A stretch of 64,000 nucleotides of DNA from Thermococcus sp. JdFR-02 (GCA_002009975.1 MTLP01000007.1:1-64000); one strand, 5' to 3'; counted from the first letter of the stretch, positions 8,108-16,804 are shown. The notes: generated by a model not told the origin, from the letters alone. Made by a program: numbers and translations.

Positions 8108-8572
8108 GTGTTTAGCATTTTTAAGAAAAAAAAGAAAAAAGAGGGAATCCCAATTTATATGAGTGAGCCTACAATCCTCTACAACACAAAAAGTGAGAAA
8201 GCTTGTGTTGAAATAATAGAGAAAAATTTTTCTTCATCTAACATTATTGTGCCATCAAAATATGGTTTAAAGCCAACGGAGCATTTGATTGAAAAAGCGG
8301 AAATTTTTGTCGCTGTTGCGATTTTAGGAAAGTTCACATCTTTAGTAGTTAGAGAGCTTGAAATTGCCCAGACACTTAATAAAAAGATCTATACCCTTGA
8401 GATAGCCCGTAAGGGAGACAAAGGATTGGCTTATGCATTGGTGGAAGGAATTCCAGAGGAAATAGAGAAACTAACTCCAGAGCAGACAAATGAGCTTTAT
8501 GAGACCTTTAGAAGGGAGGATTTTTCAGGTTTTATGAAGCTCTTCTTGGGGGAAAGAAAAAGTAGTTGGTAA
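8108..8572 (+). CDS. Uncharacterised protein, Rossmann/TIR-like segment
   Basis: 154 residues from a GTG start placed by GAGGTG seven bases upstream. I do not recognise the family. It opens with a lysine run (residues 6-11), then alternating strands and helices: '[10 protein letters not shown]' near 48, and '[20 protein letters not shown]' near 65-84 followed by 'NKKIYTLEI', a pattern reminiscent of nucleoside deoxyribosyltransferase or TIR-like folds (inference only). No signal peptide or membrane segment. The C/D sRNA at 8038-8099 runs into its ribosome binding site, so sRNA processing could affect its expression. Confidence 0.65.
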   Translation: MFSIFKKKKKKEGIPIYMSEPTILYNTKSEKACVEIIEKNFSSSNIIVPSKYGLKPTEHLIEKAEIFVAVAILGKFTSLVVRELEIAQTLNKKIYTLEIARKGDKGLAYALVEGIPEEIEKLTPEQTNELYETFRREDFSGFMKLFLGERKSSW

Positions 8573-8633
8573 TATTTCTTTCAGAGTGAAAGCTTTTTAT
8601 TCTCTCACTCTTATTTTTGCTTGGGGTGATAGT

Positions 8634-9425
8634 GTGGCAAGATTTTTCGTTCCTAAATCTCATCCTCGTTATTGGAGCTTATATTATAGGCATAAACTCG
8701 AAGAGGCTTTAGAAAAGGGTATTTTAGCAAAAGCTGGTTTAATAGCCCATGGGAGAGGGGAAGCTTTTGATTATTTGATTGGAGAGAAAACAATTGAACC
8801 AGCAAAAGAAGCAATAAAAGCAGCGGTTGCAAAGCTTTTGTTAGCTGAGCATCCCGTGATTTCAATAAATGGAAATGTCACAGCATTAGTTCCAAAGGAG
8901 ACTATTGAGCTGGGAAAGGTTTTAAATGCAAAACTTGAAGTAAACCTATTTTATAGAACCTATGAGAGGGAAAAAGCGATAAGAGAGGCTTTTAGAGAAA
9001 TTGACCCAAATGTTGAACTTTTGGGCATTGGAGAAAATGCGAACAAGAGAATCCCTGGTTTAGATAGCGAAAGGGGAAGAGTTGATGAAAGGGGCATTTG
9101 GAAAGCTGACGTTGTTTTGGTCCCCTTAGAGGATGGCGATAGGACTGAAGCTTTGGTCAACATGGGCAAATTTGTCATTACAGTTGATTTAAACCCTCTT
9201 TCAAGAACGGCAAGAATGGCTGATATTACGATAGTTGACAACATAGTTAGGGCTTTTCCGTTAATGATAGAAGTTGCAGAGGAACTTAAGGAGAAGCCAA
9301 AGGAAGAACTTGAGAGAATAGTAAATAACTATGATAACGAAAGAATCCTTAATGAAATCCTGATGCACATGAGGAACAGATTAGAGCAATTAGCCAGGGA
9401 AGGTATCTGGAGGAAGGAGTTATAG
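8634..9425 (+). CDS. 4-phosphopantoate--beta-alanine ligase (archaeal phosphopantothenate synthetase)
   Basis: 263 residues from the GTG at 8634, chosen because GGGGTGAT lies just upstream and the family starts close to '[13 protein letters not shown]'. This archaeal enzyme joins 4-phosphopantoate and beta-alanine using ATP in the archaeal route to coenzyme A, replacing bacterial PanC/PanK order. Recognised from '[18 protein letters not shown]', '[11 protein letters not shown]', '[10 protein letters not shown]', '[19 protein letters not shown]' and '[17 protein letters not shown]'. Full length. Its 3' end overlaps the convergent XRE regulator by six bases, so both stop codons are interlocked. 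Confidence 0.92.
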   Translation: MARFFVPKSHPRYWSLYYRHKLEEALEKGILAKAGLIAHGRGEAFDYLIGEKTIEPAKEAIKAAVAKLLLAEHPVISINGNVTALVPKETIELGKVLNAKLEVNLFYRTYEREKAIREAFREIDPNVELLGIGENANKRIPGLDSERGRVDERGIWKADVVLVPLEDGDRTEALVNMGKFVITVDLNPLSRTARMADITIVDNIVRAFPLMIEVAEELKEKPKEELERIVNNYDNERILNEILMHMRNRLEQLAREGIWRKEL

Positions 9426-10151
9426 CTCTTTTTCCTTCTTTTCAACTAATCTCCTTAATGAGACTATTAGATCGTTTTCAGACTCTACCTTTGAAATAAC
9501 GAGGGGGACTCTTTCTCTCTCCGCAATCTTTACAGCCAGTTCATCTAACTTCTTAACTCCATGCAAGACAACAACCGCTGGCTTCATACCTTGAACTCTT
9601 ATGGCTATCATTGGACTTCTTCCAGTGGTTACCTTCGTAAAAACTAATGCTCTCTCAGTAGTCCATCCATAGAGCTTAAGGAAGTCATCGCTGCTCATCT
9701 CTAAAATAGCCTGAATACTATCAATGACTGTGTAACCATAAATTTTTCTATCAATCAGATCCATGTTTGCAACCACTTCTCCTTTAGCGGCATCAACTAT
9801 GTCTCTAACAGTAGCAGGTAATGCGAATTCTCTCATGTCTAAAATCGCACTTGTTGGGAAGTCGCTTCCTAGGGTTTTACTAAATGCTTTAATAACATTT
9901 CCTCCTTTTTTCTCGTCAATTTCAAGTAAAGCTTCAACAAATTTTCTTATAGTGGAAGCTCCGGGGCTTTTTCTTCTTCCCCCTTCGTAATCACTTATAA
10001 CTGAAGAAGAAACGCCTAGATATTCGGCTAGTTCAGTTTGGCTAATTCCAAATATCTCACGCCATTTTCTCATAGTTTTTCCAGGGTCAGAGGATAAAGT
10101 TATTTCTCCCGCTATTCTCTTAGCTAAAGCTTCTTTCTCTTTCTCTAACAT
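9420..10151 (-). CDS. XRE-type HTH transcriptional regulator, conserved archaeal family
   Basis: 243 residues. The N-terminal XRE helix-turn-helix spans about residues 28-68 ('[20 protein letters not shown]'). The C-terminal two thirds is a conserved archaeal domain of unknown ligand with a '[18 protein letters not shown]' segment. No ribosome binding site precedes the ATG; instead a TATA box lies 24-32 bases upstream, pointing to a leaderless mRNA. Stands alone, convergent with the CoA gene and downstream of tRNA-Val on the same strand. Target genes unknown. Confidence 0.82.
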   Translation of the reverse strand: MLEKEKEALAKRIAGEITLSSDPGKTMRKWREIFGISQTELAEYLGVSSSVISDYEGGRRKSPGASTIRKFVEALLEIDEKKGGNVIKAFSKTLGSDFPTSAILDMREFALPATVRDIVDAAKGEVVANMDLIDRKIYGYTVIDSIQAILEMSSDDFLKLYGWTTERALVFTKVTTGRSPMIAIRVQGMKPAVVVLHGVKKLDELAVKIAERERVPLVISKVESENDLIVSLRRLVEKKEKEL

Positions 10152-10174
10152 GGTTTATTTTTTGGAATTAACTG

Positions 10175-10183
10175 CATATAAAG
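10175..10183 (-). promoter_or_regulatory. TATA box giving a leaderless transcript
   Basis: On the minus strand CTTTATATG, centred about 28 bases ahead of the ATG at 10151. Archaeal transcription begins about 25 bases after the TATA centre, so the mRNA should start at or within a few bases of the start codon, consistent with the missing ribosome binding site. Confidence 0.6.
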
Positions 10184-10240
10184 ATTTCGACGTTTGCCTA
10201 TATAGAGTTCAAGAATGACGTATGAGATAAAAGAACTGCA

Positions 10241-10339
10241 TTGTCTTCAGTAGAAAAAGAGAAATTAGAAGTCAGAAACAAAGTTTGGAGGTTGTGGAGC
10301 GAAGCTCCGCTATGGACTAGAAAACTGAGGAAGGGGTAG
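10241..10339 (+). other. Unassigned interval with a 32-codon frame and small hairpin
   Basis: Between the XRE gene and tRNA-Val, a TTG-initiated frame reads ...KVWRLWSEAPLWTRKLRKG and then stops. It contains the hairpin GGAGC-GAA-GCTCC (10296-10308) and is less AT-rich than the flanks. There is no convincing ribosome binding site. It could be a tiny gene, a remnant, or a structured RNA; I cannot decide. Confidence 0.25.
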
Positions 10340-10377
10340 AAAATGTAGTTTTTCTAATGAGAAAGGAATCTCTCTTC

Positions 10378-10455
10378 TGGTGGGCCCGCGGGGATTCGAA
10401 CCCCGGACCTTCGCCGTGTGAGGGCGACGTCATAACCAGTCTAGACCACGGGCCC
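10378..10455 (-). tRNA. tRNA-Val (anticodon CAC)
   Basis: The reverse strand folds as a complete cloverleaf: acceptor GGGCCCG/CGGGCCC, anticodon stem TCGCC/GGCGA with loop CTCACAC (anticodon CAC, reading GUG), T arm CCGGG-GTTCGAAT-CCCCG, and an encoded CCA (10378-10380 on the plus strand as TGG). No intron is seen at the usual 37/38 site. Length 78 including CCA. Confidence 0.96.
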
Positions 10456-10481
10456 CTAAAGTTCCATGCATATACTTAAAA

Positions 10482-10497
10482 TCCCCATTTATAAAGT
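10482..10497 (-). promoter_or_regulatory. TATA box for tRNA-Val
   Basis: Minus-strand AACTTTATAAATGGGG, with TTTATAAAT centred roughly 35 bases before the mature tRNA 5' end. This suits a transcript with a short 5' leader removed by RNase P. Confidence 0.55.
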
Positions 10498-10508
10498 TTT
10501 TGAGAGGT

Positions 10509-11303
10509 CTAAGCCCACTTTAGTATTTCTTTTGGAGCATCTGCAAATTCCACTAGATATTCGGCTTCAACTATATGCAATTTGCCGGGAACAATTAACA
10601 CATGTGGCTGCTTCCCAAAGTCTTCTTTGAGCATATCTTTAACAAATCCAGCCTTAAGCGTTGGATTTAAAGAGCCAGCCCTTGCTAAAACAACAACTAA
10701 TGTTTCTAGTGTAAAAACCTTCTGCTTCTTCATATCTTCAACTTGAAGCAAAATCTCCATAGCTTCATTTGCTGTCATGTATTTTCCTTTTTCTGCCTTT
10801 ATGTCCAAAAATAATAAGGTGTGAAGCCCTCGTTCCTTGTTCTCTCTGATTACGTCATAATGACTCGTTGGGAACCAGTTTTTTTCTGGGTAAGCAACTG
10901 TGGCGGATTTTCCAAATTTGTAAATATGCAAACCAGTTATTGATATTGCAGAATATATTGAGGGAGCATGGACAACATAGCTTTCAATTCCCATTTGCTT
11001 TGCCCTTATCCTTAAATCATTATGCGTAGTTGCCACCATCGGGTCTCCAGCCGTTAGAAATGCAACATCTTTTTCTTTTGCCTCTTTTAAAACGATCTTC
11101 TCAAAATTCAGTTCAACGTCTTCTCTATTCAAAAGCTTTATGGGTTTTCCAATCAACTTTTGGATTTTTTCTATTGTGGTTCCAGCTAAAAGGGAGGTGT
11201 AAAATTCTGCAAATACTAAATCACATTTTTTTGCAATTTCCAGTCCTTTTAGAGTTATATCTTTTTCATCATAGAGACCCAAGCCTATGAAGTAAATTGC
11301 CAT
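10509..11303 (-). CDS. dph5: Diphthine synthase
   Basis: 264 residues from ATG 11303 (AGGAGG upstream; a GTG one codon earlier is the alternative). SAM-dependent enzyme that methylates the modified histidine of elongation factor 2 on the way to diphthamide. Recognised from the N-terminal 'MAIYFIGLGLYDEKDITLKG', 'DPMVATTHNDLRIRAK' near residue 87 and 'HAPSIYSAISITGLHIYKFG' near 112, hallmarks of the Dph5 tetrapyrrole-methylase-like fold. Full length, standing between tRNA-Val and an uncharacterised gene on the same strand. Confidence 0.93.
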   Translation of the reverse strand: MAIYFIGLGLYDEKDITLKGLEIAKKCDLVFAEFYTSLLAGTTIEKIQKLIGKPIKLLNREDVELNFEKIVLKEAKEKDVAFLTAGDPMVATTHNDLRIRAKQMGIESYVVHAPSIYSAISITGLHIYKFGKSATVAYPEKNWFPTSHYDVIRENKERGLHTLLFLDIKAEKGKYMTANEAMEILLQVEDMKKQKVFTLETLVVVLARAGSLNPTLKAGFVKDMLKEDFGKQPHVLIVPGKLHIVEAEYLVEFADAPKEILKWA

Positions 11304-11330
11304 CACTACAACCTCCTAAGTTTTGATGAA

Positions 11331-12152
11331 TCACCAGAATACTTTGTTTCCCTTTATCTTTATGTAGCCCAAGCTTTGCAATTCTTTAAGGAAATCTTCT
11401 AAGGCTTCTTCATCATAATAGATGTTTATCTTTTCCTTCTTTCCTTCAACTATGATTGGCTCCCTTTCAAGAATTGCCTCTATAAGCTCGTTCTTTTTTC
11501 TCTTTTGCTTCACAAGCTCCATAATGACATCTGCTAAAACAGATTTTGCAATACCAACAAACATCGCTTTAACTAAAGATTCATCTGTTACGTATTCTTC
11601 AGCTATTTCTAAAGCTCTATGAATTAGCTCTTTCTCGACTTCTAAAACCTCCACAAAGTATCTTCTCAAAAATGCAACCTCGCTTACAAGCTGGGATCCA
11701 ATTTTCTCCTCAATTTCGTCCAATATCTCCTCGACATCATCAATTGGAAATCTAATCTCTATTTCAAGGTTATCAAGTTCTGGCTTCTTTAAGAGCTTCA
11801 ATTTCCCATCTTCTTCCTCAATTGCTCCACTATCAATTAGAGCAGTTAGGAGAATCAATCTATTTATATCAACTTCATTAAAGACTTCCTCTATGTTCTT
11901 GCTCTCATTAACATTCCATTCAGATAGAAGAGCGTTAAAAGCTCTTTCAATCTCTTCAAGCTTTCCTTCTATAACCTCCCTCTCGCTTATCTTTTTGACC
12001 TTTTCCTTAAGCTCTCCATACCTGCCTTTAATGAGAATGAAGTGTTCAATATCCCAACTGAACTCCTCCTTAGTCTTGTTCATTATTCCAGCCTTGCTAA
12101 GCTCCTTAGAAAGCTCCTCCATACTCTCTTTGTTCAAAACCTCGAATCTCAT
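11331..12152 (-). CDS. Uncharacterised conserved acidic helical protein
   Basis: 273 residues, strongly acidic and predicted mostly helical, with no membrane segment or signal. ATG 12152 follows GGTGAAA. Landmarks: 'EVDINRLILLTALIDSGAIEEEDGKL' near 90-115, a winged-helix-like stretch, and a C-terminal 'EALEDFLKELQSLGYIKIKGNKVFW' that again looks like a winged-helix wing. It could be a nucleic-acid-associated protein, but I do not recognise the family. It ends 28 bases before dph5 on the same strand and is probably co-transcribed with it. Confidence 0.7.
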   Translation of the reverse strand: MRFEVLNKESMEELSKELSKAGIMNKTKEEFSWDIEHFILIKGRYGELKEKVKKISEREVIEGKLEEIERAFNALLSEWNVNESKNIEEVFNEVDINRLILLTALIDSGAIEEEDGKLKLLKKPELDNLEIEIRFPIDDVEEILDEIEEKIGSQLVSEVAFLRRYFVEVLEVEKELIHRALEIAEEYVTDESLVKAMFVGIAKSVLADVIMELVKQKRKKNELIEAILEREPIIVEGKKEKINIYYDEEALEDFLKELQSLGYIKIKGNKVFW

Positions 12153-12186
12153 TAATTTTCACCAAGCAAAAGTAAAAACTCTTAAG

Positions 12187-12846
12187 TTATAAATCTTTAT
12201 TTTGAAGAAGATAAGTCAAAAGCTTCTTCAGCGGTCTATTGTCCAAACTCTGTAAAGTTTCCTTTATCTCTTCCTCTAAACCCAAATTTCTGTTTACATA
12301 GAGATAGAGGGCATATGCCATTAGCTTTGGATCACCTTCATTAACAATTTTAATAGCCTCTGAAAGAATTGGGCTATTTAACAACTCATCAGCCAGTTTT
12401 AGTATTCTCTCATCGTTTCCTTCTCTTAGTGCATCTTTTAACGGATTATAAAATGAGCTTATCACTATACGAGCACTTCTTTCCCTACTTTCTAAATAAT
12501 CAATAGGACTCTCTTTTTGCTCTTTTCTGAAGGTTCTCCAAAGGATGTATGAGAGTGGAAAGAGAACCAATGTTGCAGTGATTATTATATAGAAGGTTGT
12601 AGGAATGGGAATTCCCCTAGCATATCTGCTTTTTATGTAGATGAGCAATAACAGTCCCAAGAAAATCCATATGAAGAATATCATGAGATAGTAAACTGAA
12701 GATTCTTGTCTTCTTTCCCAAGTTTTATATCTTGATATTGCCCCTGTTTTTTCCATTAGAGCTAATCTCTGCTCCACAAACTCTATCTCAGCTTCAAGTC
12801 TTTTAATTCTCCTTTCAATCTCACTAATAACCTCATTAATATGCAT
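12187..12846 (-). CDS. Membrane protein with N-terminal coiled coil and two TM helices
   Basis: 219 residues: a coiled-coil region at residues 3-35 rich in E/R/L, two membrane helices at about 52-70 and 83-102, then a soluble helical tail. Family not recognised. Its start overlaps the creatininase-family stop by 11 bases, so translation is coupled, but the functional link is unclear. The tail ends 'KKLLTYLLQNKDL'. Confidence 0.7.
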   Translation of the reverse strand: MHINEVISEIERRIKRLEAEIEFVEQRLALMEKTGAISRYKTWERRQESSVYYLMIFFIWIFLGLLLLIYIKSRYARGIPIPTTFYIIITATLVLFPLSYILWRTFRKEQKESPIDYLESRERSARIVISSFYNPLKDALREGNDERILKLADELLNSPILSEAIKIVNEGDPKLMAYALYLYVNRNLGLEEEIKETLQSLDNRPLKKLLTYLLQNKDL

Positions 12847-13558
12847 CTTTCTCGCCCAAGATTAGTTTGGTTATCTTCTTACTAACAATATCTAATATGA
12901 TTTCCCCTTTATCCTTTGTAGCCTTACTTGGGTCATCATTAACGCCATCTGGAAAAAGCTCAAGCCCGATATCTCTCCTTATCCTTCTAACTTTCGTTGT
13001 TCTTTTTTCACCTTTGGCTTTATCCATCTTTACAAGCTCTGGCTTTATTGCTAAGATGACAGATGTTTCATCTTCTCCCGCATGACCTTGAGAAGAACAA
13101 ACACTTAGGATGTCTTCTCTAAAATCTATCCACCAGTTGATGATCCATACCTCAACATCAAAATTCTCTGCAACCTTTTCACTTGCTTCAATAAGAGGAT
13201 ATATGTTCCCTCCATGTCCATTCATCAAAATTATTCTCCTAAATCCTTCCTTTGCAAACTCCTCTATTACATCCTTAACATAAGCACGTAAGGTTTCTGC
13301 TTTTACATTTATCGTACCGGGATAGACGTTTAAAACGAAACTATGTCCATAGGGAATTGGAGGTGCAATTAGAATATCTCCTCCTTTCTTTCTAACTTCA
13401 CCTTCAACCCTTTTTGAGATTTCAATTGGGGCTAATACGTCAGTGTTTAGAGGTAAATGCTTTCCATGAGCTTCAATACTTCCAATTGGGATTATAACAG
13501 TGCTAATCTCTTCCCTTATTTTTTCAAACTCATCCCACGTTAGGTTTTCCATCATCAT
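12836..13558 (-). CDS. Creatininase-family amidohydrolase (possible ArfB-like)
   Basis: 240 residues with the metal-binding motifs of the creatininase family: 'GSIEAHGKHLPLNTD' near residues 27-41 (Glu, His, Asp), 'MNGHGGN' near 112, and 'GHAGEDETSVIL' near 158. Members include creatinine amidohydrolase, mycofactocin peptidase MftE and the archaeal formamidopyrimidine deformylase ArfB of riboflavin/F420 synthesis; ArfB is the most plausible archaeal role, but specificity is not visible. ATG 13558 has a GGGGA site. Next to a glycosyltransferase gene on the same strand. Confidence 0.82.
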   Translation of the reverse strand: MMMENLTWDEFEKIREEISTVIIPIGSIEAHGKHLPLNTDVLAPIEISKRVEGEVRKKGGDILIAPPIPYGHSFVLNVYPGTINVKAETLRAYVKDVIEEFAKEGFRRIILMNGHGGNIYPLIEASEKVAENFDVEVWIINWWIDFREDILSVCSSQGHAGEDETSVILAIKPELVKMDKAKGEKRTTKVRRIRRDIGLELFPDGVNDDPSKATKDKGEIILDIVSKKITKLILGEKDAY

Positions 13559-13570
13559 TGCATTTCCCCA

Positions 13571-14707
13571 TTATAAAATAGAAAGAACTTCTTCATAAGC
13601 TTTCTCAATTTCTTTAATGACATTATCCCAGGAGTATTTCTCTTCAACCGCTTTCCTCCCGTTTTGACCGAGCCATTTTCTTAAGGATTCATCGTTTAAC
13701 AGCTTTTCAATTGCGTTTTTAAGCTCAAGCTCATTTGAGGGGGGAACTAAAAGACCGCTTTCACTTTCTTTAATAACCTCTGGAATTCCCCCAACGGTTG
13801 TAGCTATTATTGGAACTCCAGATGCCATAGCCTCTAAAATTACTATTCCAAAAGCTTCTGCTGTTATTGAAGGCAAAACGAAGATATCTGCCATTCCAAA
13901 TATCTTTGGCAACTCTTTTGTTGGTACGTATCCAAGGAACCTAACCCTGTCTTCTATCCCTAAAAACTTTGCTTGAGCCTTTAAAAAAGGCGAAAGTTCC
14001 CCATTTCCAGCCATAACCAATGTTGCATCTTTAATCTGTGAAAAAGCATTTAGAAGAACATGAGGACCCTTCCTATAACTCATTCTGCTTACATATAGAA
14101 TAACCTCTCCTTCTATTCCAAATTCTTCTTTTATCTTCTCTTTGTTCCAATTTGGGTGGAATGTTTTATCGTCAACCCCATTTGGTATGATCTCAACCTT
14201 TGTATCTGTGAAATGTTCTATAAATGCTTTAGCAGCTTTACTTACTGCAATAATTTGATGTGGATACTTTAAGTAGTGGCTGAACAAGGGAAAGGTTAAT
14301 CCCAAAGCCTGCCACAATTTCGATTCATGAGCAAAGGATATACTGTGGGTGGTTAGAAGGGTTCCCTTTCCAAGTGTTCTTCCAGCTTTTACAGCTTTTA
14401 ATGCAAGAGGTGTAAATGCATGATGGGAGTGAATTATGTCAAAATCCTTTAGAAACTCGTTAAGCTCTTGGGTAGATTTAAGACTGTACGTTACGTTAAT
14501 CCCAAAAATTGGGCTTATAACTCCGGGAATTTTAATTAAATCAATGTTAAACCTTTCCAGCTCTTTTTCCTTTCCGGTTTCCCAATTATTGGTAACTACT
14601 GCGACGTCATGTCTCCTTCCCTTAAGCTTTAATGCTAAATTATGCATGTGAGAGGCAACTCCACCTATCTTTGGATAATACCAATCGCTAACTAATGCTA
14701 TTTTCAC
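13571..14707 (-). CDS. GT4-family glycosyltransferase
   Basis: 378 residues from GTG 14707, placed by GGAGGGAG seven bases upstream and by the typical start 'MKIALVSDWYYPKIGGVASH'. GT-B fold: donor domain motifs 'ILYVSRMSYRKGPHVLLNAF' near 200 and the E-x7-E region 'PSITAEAFGIVILEAMASGVP' near 290-310. Transfers a sugar from a nucleotide donor to an unknown lipid or glycan. Starts 20 bases inside the flippase-like gene, forming a UbiA-flippase-glycosyltransferase string that suggests modification of a prenyl or archaeol lipid (inference). Confidence 0.88.
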   Translation of the reverse strand: MKIALVSDWYYPKIGGVASHMHNLALKLKGRRHDVAVVTNNWETGKEKELERFNIDLIKIPGVISPIFGINVTYSLKSTQELNEFLKDFDIIHSHHAFTPLALKAVKAGRTLGKGTLLTTHSISFAHESKLWQALGLTFPLFSHYLKYPHQIIAVSKAAKAFIEHFTDTKVEIIPNGVDDKTFHPNWNKEKIKEEFGIEGEVILYVSRMSYRKGPHVLLNAFSQIKDATLVMAGNGELSPFLKAQAKFLGIEDRVRFLGYVPTKELPKIFGMADIFVLPSITAEAFGIVILEAMASGVPIIATTVGGIPEVIKESESGLLVPPSNELELKNAIEKLLNDESLRKWLGQNGRKAVEEKYSWDNVIKEIEKAYEEVLSIL

Positions 14708-15608
14708 TTTTACTCCCTCCAAAAGAGCTGTAGAAAACTATTGCGCCAAGTATAGAGTAGAGATATTGGAACAAAAGCTTGTAAGTGAAAGCAGTTATTG
14801 TTGAAGTTGTAGATGCTCCAATGCCTAAGACGAGACCGAACTCATTAGCACCAACTCCAGATGGAATGCCGCTTATGCTTGCAAACAGAACACTCATTAT
14901 AAATCCGGTTAAGGCTTGTTTTATTGAGATCTGAAGCCCAAAGGCTTTGCCAACTACGATGATGCCGTAAACTTGAAGAAGGATTATTATGAGGGATAAG
15001 AAGAATGAAGAACTAAAAATTTTCTTATTTTCTTTTGCTTTGCTCCAGCCATGATATAAGCTCTCTGCATAGCCCCTTAAGCTTGAGACTAAACCCCTAA
15101 GTCCAATATTCTCCCAAATTCCAAGGAGAGAGTTCACCGCTCTGTAAATACCTTGTTCATACACCAATGCAAAGATCACTATAATCATCATTAAAATTCC
15201 CACTTTTGTGAGTCCAATGAATATGAGGGCAAATGACAGAATGACCAAAAGCTCTGTACTGAGTCCTATTATTAGGGTTGATAGAGCTTTGAAGTAATCT
15301 CCTCCAACAAGCTTTACCTTTGCTATATGCCCAATGCTTGGAGGTAAAACTGAGATCAGATAATACCCGCTTATAAAAGCGAAAAGCGTTTTCTTAAAGC
15401 TTGCTCTCTGAACTTCTTTGAGGAAGATGTACCATCTCAATGTGGAAATTAGCACTGTTAGAGTAGAGAGGAATAACGCTATCAGCAGATACTTTGGAGA
15501 TGCCCTTTCAATTGCCATACTCAGTTCATAGGGGTCAATTTGTTTATAGAGGTAGGCTACTGATATTGTAAGTGCTAGGAGGCTGAAGAGCTTTTTATCT
15601 ATTTTCAA
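14688..15608 (-). CDS. Flippase-like integral membrane protein (LPG synthase TM/AglD-like, UPF0104)
   Basis: 306 residues from a TTG start with GGTGAT five bases upstream; overlaps the UbiA stop by four bases. About eight membrane helices and the family signatures 'KYLLIALFLSTLTVLISTLRWYIFL' split across residues 39-65, 'LPPSIGHIAKVKLV' and 'SGIPSGVGANEFGLVLG'. The superfamily includes the membrane part of lysyl-phosphatidylglycerol synthase and archaeal AglD-associated proteins, thought to move lipid-linked molecules across the membrane. Position between UbiA and GT4 supports such a role. Confidence 0.8.
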   Translation of the reverse strand: MKIDKKLFSLLALTISVAYLYKQIDPYELSMAIERASPKYLLIALFLSTLTVLISTLRWYIFLKEVQRASFKKTLFAFISGYYLISVLPPSIGHIAKVKLVGGDYFKALSTLIIGLSTELLVILSFALIFIGLTKVGILMMIIVIFALVYEQGIYRAVNSLLGIWENIGLRGLVSSLRGYAESLYHGWSKAKENKKIFSSSFFLSLIIILLQVYGIIVVGKAFGLQISIKQALTGFIMSVLFASISGIPSGVGANEFGLVLGIGASTTSTITAFTYKLLFQYLYSILGAIVFYSSFGGSKSENSIS

Positions 15609-16387
15609 ACTACCATCACCTTGAGGATATATAAAACCACTAAAGCTGTCATTAAACTGTCAAAAACTTTTGGATTTCCCCTCGTGTTAAAGGCTACCAT
15701 TCCGACGACTAATGAAAATGGATGCAGGAGGTAGAGCATAATCAGGATTGGTAAGGTTGAGAATATGTAAACGAATTTTTTGGAGAGATCTTTCCCTATA
15801 ATTATTGGAGTGGTTCTTAGATTTGCTTTTAAATCACTCTCGTAATCTTCCAGATGGTTTCTGAGTTCCATGGCAAAGGAGTATAGGAGTAGAGCTACTG
15901 CAATTAGAGCTTCCTCCCTGCTTAATGCACTATCTATATATGCAGCATACATAAATGGGAAAGCCCCGAAGAAAATCCCATGTGAGAGAACATCAACTAC
16001 TGGACGAGCCTTTAATCTTGGAGGGGCTGAATAGAGGGTTGCTAAGATAACCATTAAAGTGTAAATTAGGAATGCTTCCTTTCCCACAAAATAGGAAAGG
16101 GTGATCCCAAAAATCGCCAACAAAGCAGAGGATATTAATCCAGCTTTAAAACTCAGCTCTTCATTGGCTATTGGATTTTTCCCTCTCTTTCTTGGGTTTA
16201 AAATATCAGTATCAACATCAAAGCAGTTGTTTATAGCAAAGGCATAGGCGACATAGAGAACAATAGATATCAAAACGATAATCGATTTTACAAAGTTCGC
16301 ATGATTAATCAAGAGCCCAAAGAGTCCTATTCCTATATATGCCCTGCCATCTGGGATCCTTGTGTTTTTAAGCATTGCTTTCATCAT
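15605..16387 (-). CDS. UbiA-family prenyltransferase
   Basis: 260 residues from ATG 16387 (GGTGG six bases upstream). Both Asp-rich motifs of UbiA enzymes are present: 'NNCFDVDTD' near residue 55 and 'RNHLEDYESD' near 178. About eight membrane helices. UbiA enzymes attach prenyl groups to aromatic or polar acceptors; in archaea the best-known is digeranylgeranylglyceryl phosphate synthase, but the neighbours (flippase, GT4) leave another lipid acceptor open. First gene of the string; divergent from a small HTH regulator with a palindrome in between. Confidence 0.85.
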   Translation of the reverse strand: MMKAMLKNTRIPDGRAYIGIGLFGLLINHANFVKSIIVLISIVLYVAYAFAINNCFDVDTDILNPRKRGKNPIANEELSFKAGLISSALLAIFGITLSYFVGKEAFLIYTLMVILATLYSAPPRLKARPVVDVLSHGIFFGAFPFMYAAYIDSALSREEALIAVALLLYSFAMELRNHLEDYESDLKANLRTTPIIIGKDLSKKFVYIFSTLPILIMLYLLHPFSLVVGMVAFNTRGNPKVFDSLMTALVVLYILKVMVV

Positions 16388-16418
16388 TTTGTCCACCGTC
16401 AACTAAATTAGTGGAAAG

Positions 16419-16450
16419 CTTTATAAGTCTTTTCACCATAAAGTGAAAAG
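16419..16450 (+). promoter_or_regulatory. TATA box plus perfect palindrome, candidate autoregulatory operator
   Basis: TATA-like CTTTATAAG (16420-16428) is immediately followed by CTTTTCAC (16429-16436), a six-base spacer and GTGAAAAG (16443-16450), a perfect 8-base inverted repeat lying where the transcript of the HTH gene should start. Such placement is typical of archaeal repressor operators. Confidence 0.6.
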
Positions 16451-16480
16451 GTATGAAGAAAAATTTTCATAGTGATAGAA

Positions 16481-16804
16481 ATGGAAGATCTGCTGAAGTC
16501 CTTCACATCCCTTATTGAAAAATTTGAGCTAACAAGCTCTGAGATAAAGATTTATTCAATTCTTTTAAAGGAAAATCTCACCCCAAGGCAGATATCAAAA
16601 AAATTAGGCATTTCTGAAAGGATCGTTAGGGAAAAACTAAAGCATCTTCTTGAATTGGGGCTGATAGATAGGGAATTGGTTAACAGGGGATGGATTGGGT
16701 ACATATATAAGGCAAAGGATCCTAAGGAGGCATTAAACACATTATTCAGCAAAGTTGAGGAAGTTATCAAAAACTTAGAAAAGGAAGCAAATAGAATATT
16801 TTAA
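16481..16804 (+). CDS. Small winged-HTH transcriptional regulator (TrmB/MarR-like)
   Basis: 107 residues from ATG 16481, with GTGAT just upstream. A winged helix-turn-helix covers residues 15-75 ('LTPRQISKKLGISERIVREK' is the recognition region, 'GWIGYIYKA' the wing), followed by a short coiled coil near 85-105 for dimerisation. Resembles the DNA-binding half of TrmB-type regulators without a sugar-binding domain. The palindrome at 16429-16450 in its own promoter suggests autoregulation, and it may control the divergent UbiA operon. Confidence 0.8.
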   Translation: MEDLLKSFTSLIEKFELTSSEIKIYSILLKENLTPRQISKKLGISERIVREKLKHLLELGLIDRELVNRGWIGYIYKAKDPKEALNTLFSKVEEVIKNLEKEANRIF

